This document shows, piece after piece, positions 31,894 through 39,208 of a stretch of 39,274 bases of DNA; the stretch's first letter is position 1; every line of letters starts with the position of its first letter. A program made the position numbers and the translations under genes. The DNA is taken from the NCBI GenBank assembly GCA_947627115.1, contig CANQUQ010000021.1:1-39274 (forward strand), written 5' to 3'. The notes beneath the pieces are model-generated. The model made no database searches and was not told the origin of the DNA. It worked only from the letters and a program-made list of their open reading frames with translations. Source of the stretch: an uncultured Acetatifactor sp. Its GTDB lineage: Bacteria; Bacillota; Clostridia; Lachnospirales; Lachnospiraceae.

Positions 31894-32880
31894 TCAGGAT
31901 TTCTTCCCGTTATTCCTGTCCGCTATCAGATTGCAGAGACACATCACAACGCCGAACATGATCCCGGCAATGGGCCAGACGATCCATGTGATTTCCCAGC
32001 AGTCCGTCAAAAAGCTCCCTGCGAGATAGATGGCCGTCACGCTTAACCAATAGACCCTCCCCACATTCTTCTTAATACGGATCTTTCTCTGTTCCTGAGG
32101 ATCTTTCGGCACATAGTGTCCTTCCTTTAAAAGCTTCTGCATACTCGCCCAACGCACGCCGGCAATAATAAAAAGCATCGCCCCGATTCCCGCTAAGATC
32201 ATAGTGACGGCGAACATGACTGCGATAAAAAAATCGTTTCCCGTGAACGAACCTATAAACAGCGGGACAAAAGCAAGAACGCACAGGCAGGTGGCGATAA
32301 TATTGCTTTTTACATAGGCAGGCCTGTACGCTTTCTTTTTTTCCCTTACCATCCCTTCCACGCCGTACTCCGTTTCAAACGGCTCTCTGTCGATGAATTC
32401 GAAGGGCTCATTCTGAAAGCCGCAGAAGAGGAAGATTGCCACCGCAGGCGCAATCATGATCAGCAGCGTGATCAGCCCGATTCCTGCGGCTAAATTTTCG
32501 GGAAGCAATTCCGTGGCGGTGCCTAAAAGGAGAAGCGGAATCACGGCGGCGATACACAGAAAGGTGGCCGCGGCTATGCGATTGGCCGCCCGTTTTCTCC
32601 ATTCCAGAAATTCGTTGGCCTGGGCTAGCGAGATCCGTTTCACAGGCACAGGGGCCACATCGTCCGTAAACTCCTCGTCCTCTATCTCGTCCTTGAGAAG
32701 ATAATCCGTGGTGACTCCAAAGAGCTGGCTGAGCATCAGGATCTTCTCAATGTCCGGCACGGCCTGGGCGCCCTCCCATTTGGAGACCGCCTGCCGCGAC
32801 ACCCGCATCTTCTCCGCAAGCTCTTCCTGGGACCAGCCGCTCCTTTTTCTTAAATTCATTATCTTGTCTGCTAAGATCAT
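31894..32880 (-). CDS. Membrane-anchored XRE family transcriptional regulator
   Basis: This 328-aa protein has an N-terminal helix-turn-helix (residues 1-63: RKRSGWSQEELAEKMRVSRQAVSKWEGAQAVPDIEK). An acidic linker (DEIEDEEFTDD) leads to a C-terminal half with about six hydrophobic segments (AAATFLCIAAVIPLLLLG, IGLITLLIMIAPAVAIFLF, IIATCLCVLAFVPLFI and others). Such fusions are common in Lachnospiraceae and probably sense an envelope signal. The ATG follows GGAGGAAAGAAAC. A strong terminator follows. Two operator-like dyads lie 80-120 nt upstream. Confidence 0.9.
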   Translation of the reverse strand: MILADKIMNLRKRSGWSQEELAEKMRVSRQAVSKWEGAQAVPDIEKILMLSQLFGVTTDYLLKDEIEDEEFTDDVAPVPVKRISLAQANEFLEWRKRAANRIAAATFLCIAAVIPLLLLGTATELLPENLAAGIGLITLLIMIAPAVAIFLFCGFQNEPFEFIDREPFETEYGVEGMVREKKKAYRPAYVKSNIIATCLCVLAFVPLFIGSFTGNDFFIAVMFAVTMILAGIGAMLFIIAGVRWASMQKLLKEGHYVPKDPQEQRKIRIKKNVGRVYWLSVTAIYLAGSFLTDCWEITWIVWPIAGIMFGVVMCLCNLIADRNNGKKS

Positions 32881-32961
32881 GTTTCTTTCCTCCGCATAGT
32901 TTTGTCGGCGGCCTTACGTACCGTCCGCAAAAATCATATCTTGTTCTGCGGTGACATACCA

Positions 32962-32997
32962 CCAACCGGCGGCTGGAAATCTGTCAACCGGGGGTTG
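32962..32997. promoter_or_regulatory. Two phased dyads, possible operators of the XRE gene
   Basis: CCAACCGGCGGCTGG (32962-32976, imperfect dyad) and CAACCGGGGGTTG (32985-32997, dyad with GGG centre) share CAACCGG(C/G)GG. Their centres are 22 bp apart, two helical turns. A TTGACA on the minus strand (32987-32982) touches the second dyad but has no good -10 at 16-18 nt. They lie in the gap 32881-33022 upstream of the XRE gene. Confidence 0.4.
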
Positions 32998-33022
32998 CGG
33001 AGGCAGAACAGCTCCTTGCTTC

Positions 33023-34540
33023 TTACTTGAACAAGGTATTCAGGAGCCCTCTCTTCAGGATCTGGCTGCCCGTATTGATCAGGGAACGCTCGATCTGGCT
33101 CTTTCTCCGCTCCTGCGCCCGCTCCTTCTTTTTCTGCTCCGCGGCCGCCAGCTTCTGCGCAGCCGCCAGCTCTTTGGCCTTCTGCTTCTCAAATTCTTCC
33201 TTTTCTTTTTCCAGTTTGAGCCGCTCTTCCTCCAGAGCCTTCTGCTGCTGCTCCAATTCCTTCTGATCGTTCAGCATTTCATAGGCAGACTCCCGGTCCA
33301 CCAGCTGATCGTACTTCTGCATGCCGTCCCCTGCCATCACGCTGCGGCGAAGGCTTTCGTCCGCAGCCCCCATCAGGCTCTGGGGACAAATGATCGCAGT
33401 CTGACGGACCATGGAAGGCACGCCGTTCTCATCCAGGAAGGAGGTCAGCGCATGACCGACGCCCAGCTCCATGATCACATCCTCCGTCCTGAAGGCAGGA
33501 TTTGCCCGAAAGGACTGTGCCGCAACACGGACAGCCTTCTGCTCTGCCGGCGTGTATGCCCGGAGCGCATGCTGTACCCGATTGCTGAGCTGAGCCAGCA
33601 CGCCATCAGGAATATCGCCGGGGCTCTGGGTCACAAAGTAGATGCCCACGCCCTTGGAACGGATCAGCTTCACCACCTGCTCGATCTTCTGCACCAGCAC
33701 CTTCGGCGCATCCGCAAAGAGCATATGGGCCTCGTCAAAGAAAAATACCAGCTTGGGCCTGTCCAGATCGCCCGCCTCCGGCAGACGTTCGAACAGTTCC
33801 GCCATCATCCACAGCAGGAAGCTTGCGTAGAGAGCGGGATTCTGGACCAGCCTCACGCTGTCCAGAATATTGATCATCCCGCGGCCGGAGGCGTCGGTGC
33901 GGATCCAGTCAAAGATGTCCAGATCGGGCTCTCCGAAGAACAGATCGCCGCCCTGGCTCTCCAGAGGCAGCAATGCCCGCAGGATACCGCCCACAGACTG
34001 GGCGGTCATATTGCCGTAAGTGGAGATATATTCCTCCTTATGCTCGGAGACATAGTTCAGAAGCGCCCTCAGATCCTTCAGATCGATCAGGATCAGTCCC
34101 TTGTCGTCCGCGATCCTGAACATGATATTCAGGACGCCCTCCTGTACCGGGGTAAGCCCCAGAATACGGGAGAGCAGATCCGGACCCATATCTGACACCG
34201 TGGCCCTCACGGGATGCCCTTTCTCCTGATAAATATCCCAGAAGCACACGGGATAAGACTGGTATCGAAAGCTGTCCCGGATGCCGAAGGCATCGATGCG
34301 TTGCTCCATATTTTCAGACTGCTCCCCAGGCGCTGCCAGCCCCGACACATCCCCCTTTACATCGCAGAGGAACACGGGGACTCCCGCGTCTGAGAAGGAC
34401 TCCGCCATCGCTTTCATTGTAATGGTCTTGCCGGTTCCGCTGGCTCCCGCGATCAGTCCGTGACGGTTGCTCATGTTCAGCTCCATGTACACCTGCTGCC
34501 CGTCGGCCATACCCATGTAGATCTTTCCGTCTCTGTACAT
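33023..34540 (-). CDS. HerA-like/DUF853 family P-loop ATPase
   Basis: This 505-aa protein has Walker A GASGTGKT (residues about 32-39), Walker B KLVFFFDEAHMLF (about 265-277), the motif VTQSPGDIPDGVLAQLSNRVQHALRAYTP (sensor and Arg region), and the N-terminal MSNRHGLI of the DUF853/HerA group. Residues about 405-470 form a strongly charged coiled coil (KELEQQQKALEEERLKLEKE and on), followed by a basic tail. HerA-type motors translocate DNA, but the job of DUF853 members is not established. No NurA or SIR2 partner lies beside it. GGAGGAGAAT precedes the ATG. The oxidoreductase gene lies 56 nt upstream. Confidence 0.88.
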   Translation of the reverse strand: MYRDGKIYMGMADGQQVYMELNMSNRHGLIAGASGTGKTITMKAMAESFSDAGVPVFLCDVKGDVSGLAAPGEQSENMEQRIDAFGIRDSFRYQSYPVCFWDIYQEKGHPVRATVSDMGPDLLSRILGLTPVQEGVLNIMFRIADDKGLILIDLKDLRALLNYVSEHKEEYISTYGNMTAQSVGGILRALLPLESQGGDLFFGEPDLDIFDWIRTDASGRGMINILDSVRLVQNPALYASFLLWMMAELFERLPEAGDLDRPKLVFFFDEAHMLFADAPKVLVQKIEQVVKLIRSKGVGIYFVTQSPGDIPDGVLAQLSNRVQHALRAYTPAEQKAVRVAAQSFRANPAFRTEDVIMELGVGHALTSFLDENGVPSMVRQTAIICPQSLMGAADESLRRSVMAGDGMQKYDQLVDRESAYEMLNDQKELEQQQKALEEERLKLEKEKEEFEKQKAKELAAAQKLAAAEQKKKERAQERRKSQIERSLINTGSQILKRGLLNTLFK

Positions 34541-34596
34541 ATTCTCCTCCTTTTTTGTGCAAAGGACCTTCTCTCTTACAAAACGATCCCTTCAGA

Positions 34597-35223
34597 TCAT
34601 CGGATAAAATTGGTTCCCAGCCTCCGCTCATATTCCGGAGCGGGAACGCCCGCCGCGCGGCCTGCCTCGATGCTCTTTACAAGCCATGCGATATTCTGTG
34701 CAAGGGTGCGCACGGTCTGCAGGCCCTCCAGGTCCCGGCGCACCTCCTCCGGGGTATTGCCGTGCACCTGATTCCAGTACTGGGAGGTAGCCACCACCAT
34801 ATTGGAGATCTGAAAATACTTGTTCAGGCGGTCGAAAGCCGCGCTGGCGCCGCCTCTGCGGCAGGATACCACCGCCGCGCCGATCTTGCCCGCCATGCGC
34901 CCGCCGCTGCAGTAGAACAGCCGGTCCAGAAAGGCACAGATCTGACCGCTGGGGCCCGCGTAGTACACGGGAGAGCCCACCACGATGCCGTCGTACTCAT
35001 CCAGCTTCTCCACGATCCGATTTACTCCGTCGTCGTCAAAAATACACCTTCCTGTGCCCGCGCACTTTCCACAGGCAATACAGCCCGCCACCGGTCTTGC
35101 ACCGATCTGCATCAGCTCCGTCTCCACACCGTTCTTGCGAAGCGTCTCCGCCATTTCGCACAGAGCGGTGTATGTGCAGCCCTCCTGACGGGGACTGCCG
35201 TTGATCAGTAAAATTCTTCCCAT
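34597..35223 (-). CDS. Flavodoxin-fold NAD(P)H-dependent reductase, probable iron-sulfur flavoprotein type
   Basis: This 208-aa protein has a flavodoxin-like fold. ILLINGSPRQEGCTYTAL is the FMN phosphate-binding loop and IVVGSPVYYAGPSGQICAFLDRLFY is the second FMN-contacting segment. CIACGKCAGTGRC (residues about 48-60) provides a Cys cluster of the kind seen in iron-sulfur flavoproteins. It probably reduces quinones, azo or nitro compounds, or acts in electron transfer, but the substrate is unknown. No promoter is clear between it and the terminator at 35259, so its transcription is open. Confidence 0.85.
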   Translation of the reverse strand: MGRILLINGSPRQEGCTYTALCEMAETLRKNGVETELMQIGARPVAGCIACGKCAGTGRCIFDDDGVNRIVEKLDEYDGIVVGSPVYYAGPSGQICAFLDRLFYCSGGRMAGKIGAAVVSCRRGGASAAFDRLNKYFQISNMVVATSQYWNQVHGNTPEEVRRDLEGLQTVRTLAQNIAWLVKSIEAGRAAGVPAPEYERRLGTNFIR

Positions 35224-35258
35224 ATCCTTGATCCTTTCCCGAAAATCATTTTTTCCTG

Positions 35259-35315
35259 AAAAAACTCCCCTGCATTTTCGGGGTATGACTGTTCACCTTA
35301 TGCCGGGGAGTTTTT
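35259..35315 (-). terminator. Intrinsic terminator after buk (symmetrical, could act both ways)
   Basis: On the minus strand AAAAACTCCCC[G]GCAT pairs with ATGC[A]GGGGAGTTTTT across a 24-nt loop, followed by TTTTTT. T-runs occur on both strands. It lies about 70 nt past the butyrate kinase stop. The rest of the gap 35224-35383 shows nothing recognisable. Confidence 0.8.
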
Positions 35316-35383
35316 GTCTATTCACTATCTTTTTCCGTCTTATCTTTGTCCGCCTTTATTGGCAATTCGCTTTTGTCGGCACC

Positions 35384-36451
35384 TTAATAGGCGCAGGCCT
35401 GCTCCTCGCCGTTCATGACGCGCAGAGCGCCCTGGGCCAGGGCAAGCAGTTCGTCCTCGCCGGGATATACGGTGAAGGGCGCGATCCAGCCGGCCCTCTC
35501 CTTCAGGGAGGCGACCACATCCGCACCGTATGCGATGCCGCCGGTGACAATGATCTGATCCACCTTACCGTTCAGAACGCACGCCATGGAACCGATGTCC
35601 TTGGACACCTGCAAAAGGAATGCCTCCTTTGCCTCGGCCGCCTTGTCGTCGCCGTCGTCGGCTCGCCTTGTGACCTCACGCATATCGTTGGTGCCAAGAT
35701 AAGCATTGAAGCCGCCCTTGCCCACAATCTTGCTGTAGACCTCCTTCTCGGTGTACTTGCCGGAAAAGCACATCCGAATCAGTGCGCCGCTAGGCACCGC
35801 TCCCGCTCTCTCAGGCGAGAATGCGCCGTCGCCGTCCAGGGCGTTAAAAACATCTACCACCTTGCCTTCCATGTGCGCGCCCACGGAAACTCCGCCGCCC
35901 ATATGTACCACGATCAGGCGCAGGGACTCATAGGGCCTGCCGATCTCCTTGGCGTATCTCTTTGCCACCGCCTTCTGATTCAGCGCATGGAACACGCTGG
36001 TACGGGGCAATTCCGGAACACCGGAATACCTTGCGATGGGCATCAGCTCATCCACCACCACGGGATCCACAATGTAAGAGGGAACACCGATGGAATCCGC
36101 GATCTCCCTGGCCAAAATGCCGCCCAGATTGGAGGCGTGCTGCCCCTGCACACCGATCTTCAGATCGTTCAGCAGATCGTCGGTAACGGCGTAGGTGCCG
36201 CCGGGAATGGGCTTTAACATACCGCCCCGGCCAACTACCACGTCCAGGTCTTTTAAGTCGAACTCTCTCTCCGCCAGCAGATCGGTAATGATCTTCTTGC
36301 GGAAATCCTTCTGATCCACGATGGAGGCGTATTTTCCGATCTCCTCGGTGGAATGTCTCAGGGTCTCCTCAAATAACAGGGTCTCATCCTCGAACACACC
36401 GATCTTGGTGGAGGTGGAACCCGGATTGATAATAAGGCTTTTGATGGACAT
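35384..36451 (-). CDS. buk: Butyrate kinase
   Basis: This enzyme converts butyryl-phosphate plus ADP to butyrate plus ATP, the last step of the kinase route of butyrate formation. It belongs to the acetokinase (ASKHA) superfamily. The phosphate motif [18 protein letters not shown], the [15 protein letters not shown] segment, the [12 protein letters not shown] signature and the VTGGIAYG C-terminal motif are all butyrate kinase-specific. From the ATG at 36451, which follows AAAAGGAGAGAAGACA, it is 355 aa, the normal length. It lies 159 nt after ptb. An in-frame stop-free extension reaches 36607. Branched-chain acyl kinase activity is possible. Confidence 0.95.
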   Translation of the reverse strand: MSIKSLIINPGSTSTKIGVFEDETLLFEETLRHSTEEIGKYASIVDQKDFRKKIITDLLAEREFDLKDLDVVVGRGGMLKPIPGGTYAVTDDLLNDLKIGVQGQHASNLGGILAREIADSIGVPSYIVDPVVVDELMPIARYSGVPELPRTSVFHALNQKAVAKRYAKEIGRPYESLRLIVVHMGGGVSVGAHMEGKVVDVFNALDGDGAFSPERAGAVPSGALIRMCFSGKYTEKEVYSKIVGKGGFNAYLGTNDMREVTRRADDGDDKAAEAKEAFLLQVSKDIGSMACVLNGKVDQIIVTGGIAYGADVVASLKERAGWIAPFTVYPGEDELLALAQGALRVMNGEEQACAY

Positions 36452-36607
36452 TGTCTTCTCTCCTTTTCTGATTTCCGCTGCTTTTATTTCACCGGATGGC
36501 TTTTTTCCGGTCCGGTGCCGCTCCAGCTTCCGGCCAATGACTGATTCCGCCAGATCCGCAGCCCCGTTCAGGGCAAGATCCAGCACCTCATCCGTTATCC
36601 AGTCCAT
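36452..36607 (-). other. In-frame, stop-free extension upstream of buk (52 codons)
   Basis: The minus strand reads from an ATG at 36607 directly into buk without a stop ([22 protein letters not shown]...). The ATG lies just past the ptb stop and has AGGGG 9 nt upstream. The first 30 codons look coding-like and helical, while the last 20 are Lys-rich and contain the buk ribosome site. It could be a small protein, an N-terminal extension of butyrate kinase, or chance. Confidence 0.3.
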
Positions 36608-36610
36608 GGT

Positions 36611-37534
36611 CTATTTCCCCTTCTTCAGTTCCTCCGCCACCACGGCAGCCAGCGCGATGGAATTTACCTTGGTCTCAAAGGTGTCGGAACGGCTGGTCAG
36701 GATCACGGGCACCTTGGTCCCCGTGAGAATACATCCGTTCTTCACGCCGGGGATCGTGTGGACCATGGCCTTGTACACCAGATTTCCCGCATGGATATCG
36801 GGGAACAGCAGGATATCTGCGTCGCCTTGGATCTTCCTGTCGGTAGCACCCTTATGCTTCGCCGCCTCAGGGTCGATAGCCAGATCCAGAGAGAGAGGGC
36901 CGTCCACGATACAGCCGGTGATCTGTCCCTCCTCGCACATCTTTGTCAGCTCTGCTGCCTCCACGGTGGCAGGCATCTTGGGATTGACTACCTCCACTGC
37001 TGCCAGAGGCGCCACCTTGGGCGTCGCCACACCGCAGGCCTTGCACACGGGCACGGTATTGTTGATGATATGTACCTTGTCCTCCAGAGTGGGATAAGTC
37101 ATGAACGCAACATCGGTGAGATACAGGAGCCTGTCAAAGCCGGGCACCTCGAACACCGCCACATGGGACAGCGCGCCGCCGGTGCGCAGGCCGACCTCCT
37201 TGTCCAGCACGCTCTTCAAGAAATTTTTGGTGTCGATAAGCCCCTTCATGTACATGTCGGCCTTTCCCTCATGGGCCAGCTTCACCGCCGCAAGGGACGC
37301 CTGGATCATATCGGGCTCATCGATGATCTCAAAACCTGTCAGATCCATATGAATAGACGCCGCGATCTCCTTGATCTTCGCCTCGTCACCCACCAGGATG
37401 GCATCCGCGATCCCCCGTACCTTCGCCTCATGCACTGCCTCCAGCACTGCGGAATCCTGCGCCACGGACACGGCCACCGTCTTCTTGCCGCACTCCTTGA
37501 CCTTTGCTATGATGTCGTCAAAACTCTGTTTCAT
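36611..37534 (-). CDS. ptb: Phosphate butyryltransferase
   Basis: This enzyme converts butyryl-CoA plus phosphate to butyryl-phosphate plus CoA, supplying the adjacent butyrate kinase. At 307 aa it matches the phosphate acetyl/butyryltransferase family. Visible landmarks include ADMYMKGLIDTKNFLKSVLD, LRTGGALSHVAVFEVPGFDR, CIVDGPLSLDLAIDPEAAKHK and the C-terminal PVILTSRSDTFETKVNSIALA. The ATG at 37534 follows AAAGGAAG at 10 nt and gives the usual MKQSFDDIIAKVKE start. The frame stays open upstream to 37780. ptb-buk is presumably one operon from the promoter at 37835-37807. Confidence 0.95.
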   Translation of the reverse strand: MKQSFDDIIAKVKECGKKTVAVSVAQDSAVLEAVHEAKVRGIADAILVGDEAKIKEIAASIHMDLTGFEIIDEPDMIQASLAAVKLAHEGKADMYMKGLIDTKNFLKSVLDKEVGLRTGGALSHVAVFEVPGFDRLLYLTDVAFMTYPTLEDKVHIINNTVPVCKACGVATPKVAPLAAVEVVNPKMPATVEAAELTKMCEEGQITGCIVDGPLSLDLAIDPEAAKHKGATDRKIQGDADILLFPDIHAGNLVYKAMVHTIPGVKNGCILTGTKVPVILTSRSDTFETKVNSIALAAVVAEELKKGK

Positions 37535-37800
37535 GATACAGCTACTTCCTTTCTGTCCCCGCGGGACACGCTTTTCTGTAATTAATTTATGTAATTTATT
37601 TTTATACTTTTTTGCAATCTGTTTTCTGATTCCTGCGATCTGTTTTCTGATTTCTCTGATTTCTTCGGCACACTCCTGCCGCACGCTCGCCCGCAGTACA
37701 CTCGCCGGCAGCATATACTCCCGCGACTTGCCCATTCTCACGGCAATAGAGTTCCTATGCCGCAGCCCCCGTTCCGTCATCGGTATATGCCGAATTCACC
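37535..37800 (-). other. Long ptb leader, in frame with ptb
   Basis: A leader of about 265 nt lies between the predicted start site and the ptb ATG. It is stop-free in the ptb frame from an ATG at 37780 (82 codons, MTERGLRHRNSIAV...). It contains two 21-bp repeats and, near its 3' end, an AT-rich stretch with a second possible promoter (TTGCAA at 37617-37612, 18 nt, TACATA at 37593-37588). None of its in-frame ATGs has a good ribosome site. It may be an untranslated leader or an unrecognised N-terminal extension. Confidence 0.35.
37614..37655. repeat. 21-bp tandem repeat in the ptb leader
   Basis: Two adjacent units, GCAATCTGTTTTCTGATTCCT (37614-37634) and a copy with two changes (37635-37655), are followed by a partial third copy, CTGATTTCT. 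The period is seven codons and in the ptb frame encodes IRKQIAG then IRKQIAK. Confidence 0.85.
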
Positions 37801-37806
37801 GTTAAA

Positions 37807-37835
37807 ATAGTATCACAGCAGAGGGTAAATTGCAA
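37807..37835 (-). promoter_or_regulatory. Promoter of the ptb-buk operon
   Basis: The minus strand carries TTGCAA (37835-37830), a 17-nt spacer and TACTAT (37812-37807). It would produce the long ptb leader. The gap between this box and the HAD gene (37836-37915) holds no recognisable element. Confidence 0.6.
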
Positions 37836-37915
37836 GCGCAACGAAAGGGAGGAAACGGACATTTCCATTCCCTCATGTGAGACGGCAGCCGAAACAACGC
37901 CGTGATCCTGTAAGG

Positions 37916-38569
37916 CTATGATTCCAGCAGCGCCGCAATATCGCTCAAGGTATCAACGCAGGCCCACAGGTATTTCTGCAGTTCTTTATCCGGCTGCGTC
38001 TGATCCGGCACCATCACTACCCTGCACCCGGCCCGGTAAGCGGACAGGACGCCGTTGGGAGAGTCTTCTACCGCAACGCACTGACCGGGTTCGAGCCCCA
38101 GCTGTGTGCACGCGTAAAGATAAACGTCCGGTGCGGGCTTTCCCTCCTTTACCATGGTGGCGCTGATCAGCCTGTCGAAATATTCGTAAATCCCTGCCTG
38201 CTTTAAATACTTTTTCGTGCGTTCCAAATCCGAGGCGGTGGCGACGGCCGTGATAATCTGCCGTTTCCGCAGAGTCTCCAGAATCTCTCCCGCGCCGGGC
38301 TTTCGTCTGATATCCTCCGGCCGCAGGCCCTTCTCCATCATCTCCCTGCGCCTGTCCCGCACCTGCACATAGTCAATCTCAGGGCCGAACCATTCCCTGA
38401 ACTGCGCGGCGGCAAAAGGCCGGCCCAGACTGCGTATGGCAAGGGCCTGTTCGTCCGTCATTTCATAACCGAACTCGGCCAAAGCCTTGGGCCAATATAT
38501 GCGATAGTATTTTTCCGTGTCGATTAACGTACCGTCCATATCGAACAGCACCGCGCGGACCTGACTCAT
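37916..38569 (-). CDS. HAD superfamily phosphatase (beta-phosphoglucomutase-like)
   Basis: This 217-aa HAD hydrolase has motif I FDMDGTLIDTE (nucleophile DxDGT), motif II in ITAVATASD, motif III Lys in VKEGKPAPDVYLYA and motif IV VEDSPNGVLSAYRAGC. The helical cap (about residues 17-80) places it in subfamily IA, with beta-phosphoglucomutase and small sugar-phosphate phosphatases. The substrate is unknown. The ATG at 38569 follows GGGGAGGGG at 6 nt and is preferred to the ATG at 38575. It is 65 nt downstream of the tyrosine phosphatase gene. Confidence 0.92.
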   Translation of the reverse strand: MSQVRAVLFDMDGTLIDTEKYYRIYWPKALAEFGYEMTDEQALAIRSLGRPFAAAQFREWFGPEIDYVQVRDRRREMMEKGLRPEDIRRKPGAGEILETLRKRQIITAVATASDLERTKKYLKQAGIYEYFDRLISATMVKEGKPAPDVYLYACTQLGLEPGQCVAVEDSPNGVLSAYRAGCRVVMVPDQTQPDKELQKYLWACVDTLSDIAALLES

Positions 38570-38634
38570 GAGCATCCCCTCCCCGCCGAACCGCTTTTGC
38601 TTTGCTTCCCTCTTCTGCTACATAATTCCTTTTC

Positions 38635-39102
38635 TCATTTATTTCTTCTCTCAGTCATGCAGTGTGCAAGCAGTCCTTTGCAGCCTGCCAACACGTCCCG
38701 GTAGGTCTCCTCAAAGTTGCCGGTGTACCACGGATCCGCGATATCTGCCTTTTGACCGGCAAAGTCAGGGAGCCGGTAAATCTTCCCATCCGGATCGCCG
38801 CCCGCAATACGGGTCATATTGCGGATATTTGCGCTATCCATGCCGATGAGATAGTCATACCTGTCATAATCCTCCCGACACATCTGTACCGCTCTATGTG
38901 ACACTAGCGGAATCCCCTCCCTGCGCAGCTTGTCCACCGTACCGTAGTGAGGCGGATTACCGATTTCCTCCCGGCTGGTGGCTGCGGAATCGATGTAAAA
39001 TTCGTCAGAGAGCCCCTGTTCATTGACTAAATGAGTCATCACGCTCTGGGCCATAGTGCTGCGGCAGATGTTGCCGTGGCAGATGAAAAGTATTTTTATC
39101 AT
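38635..39102 (-). CDS. Low-molecular-weight protein-tyrosine phosphatase
   Basis: This 155-aa enzyme dephosphorylates phosphotyrosine on proteins. The P-loop CHGNICRS (residues 8-15, C-x5-R-S) is exact, with Cys8 as nucleophile. The general-acid loop DPWYTG (Asp near residue 121) is present, as is SHRAVQMCREDYDRYDYLIGMD. The length is typical of LMW-PTPs. There is no adjacent tyrosine kinase or capsule gene, so its target is unclear. It could be the first gene of a two-phosphatase unit with the HAD protein. Confidence 0.94.
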   Translation of the reverse strand: MIKILFICHGNICRSTMAQSVMTHLVNEQGLSDEFYIDSAATSREEIGNPPHYGTVDKLRREGIPLVSHRAVQMCREDYDRYDYLIGMDSANIRNMTRIAGGDPDGKIYRLPDFAGQKADIADPWYTGNFEETYRDVLAGCKGLLAHCMTERRNK

Positions 39103-39132
39103 AGTTATTATATCCCTTCATAAGCCTGTAAG

Positions 39133-39148
39133 CCTTGATTTTTCAAGG
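39133..39148. repeat. Short inverted repeat near the right edge
   Basis: CCTTGA and TCAAGG flank TTTT, a perfect 6-bp dyad. It lies between the tyrosine phosphatase gene and the probable integrase tail. It could be part of an attachment site. The remaining gap 39103-39208 is AT-rich with no gene. Confidence 0.5.
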
Positions 39149-39208
39149 GATTTGGCGGTTTACTCTGATTTTGGTTTTTGCCCTGATTTCATGTAATTCT
39201 TCATAAAT

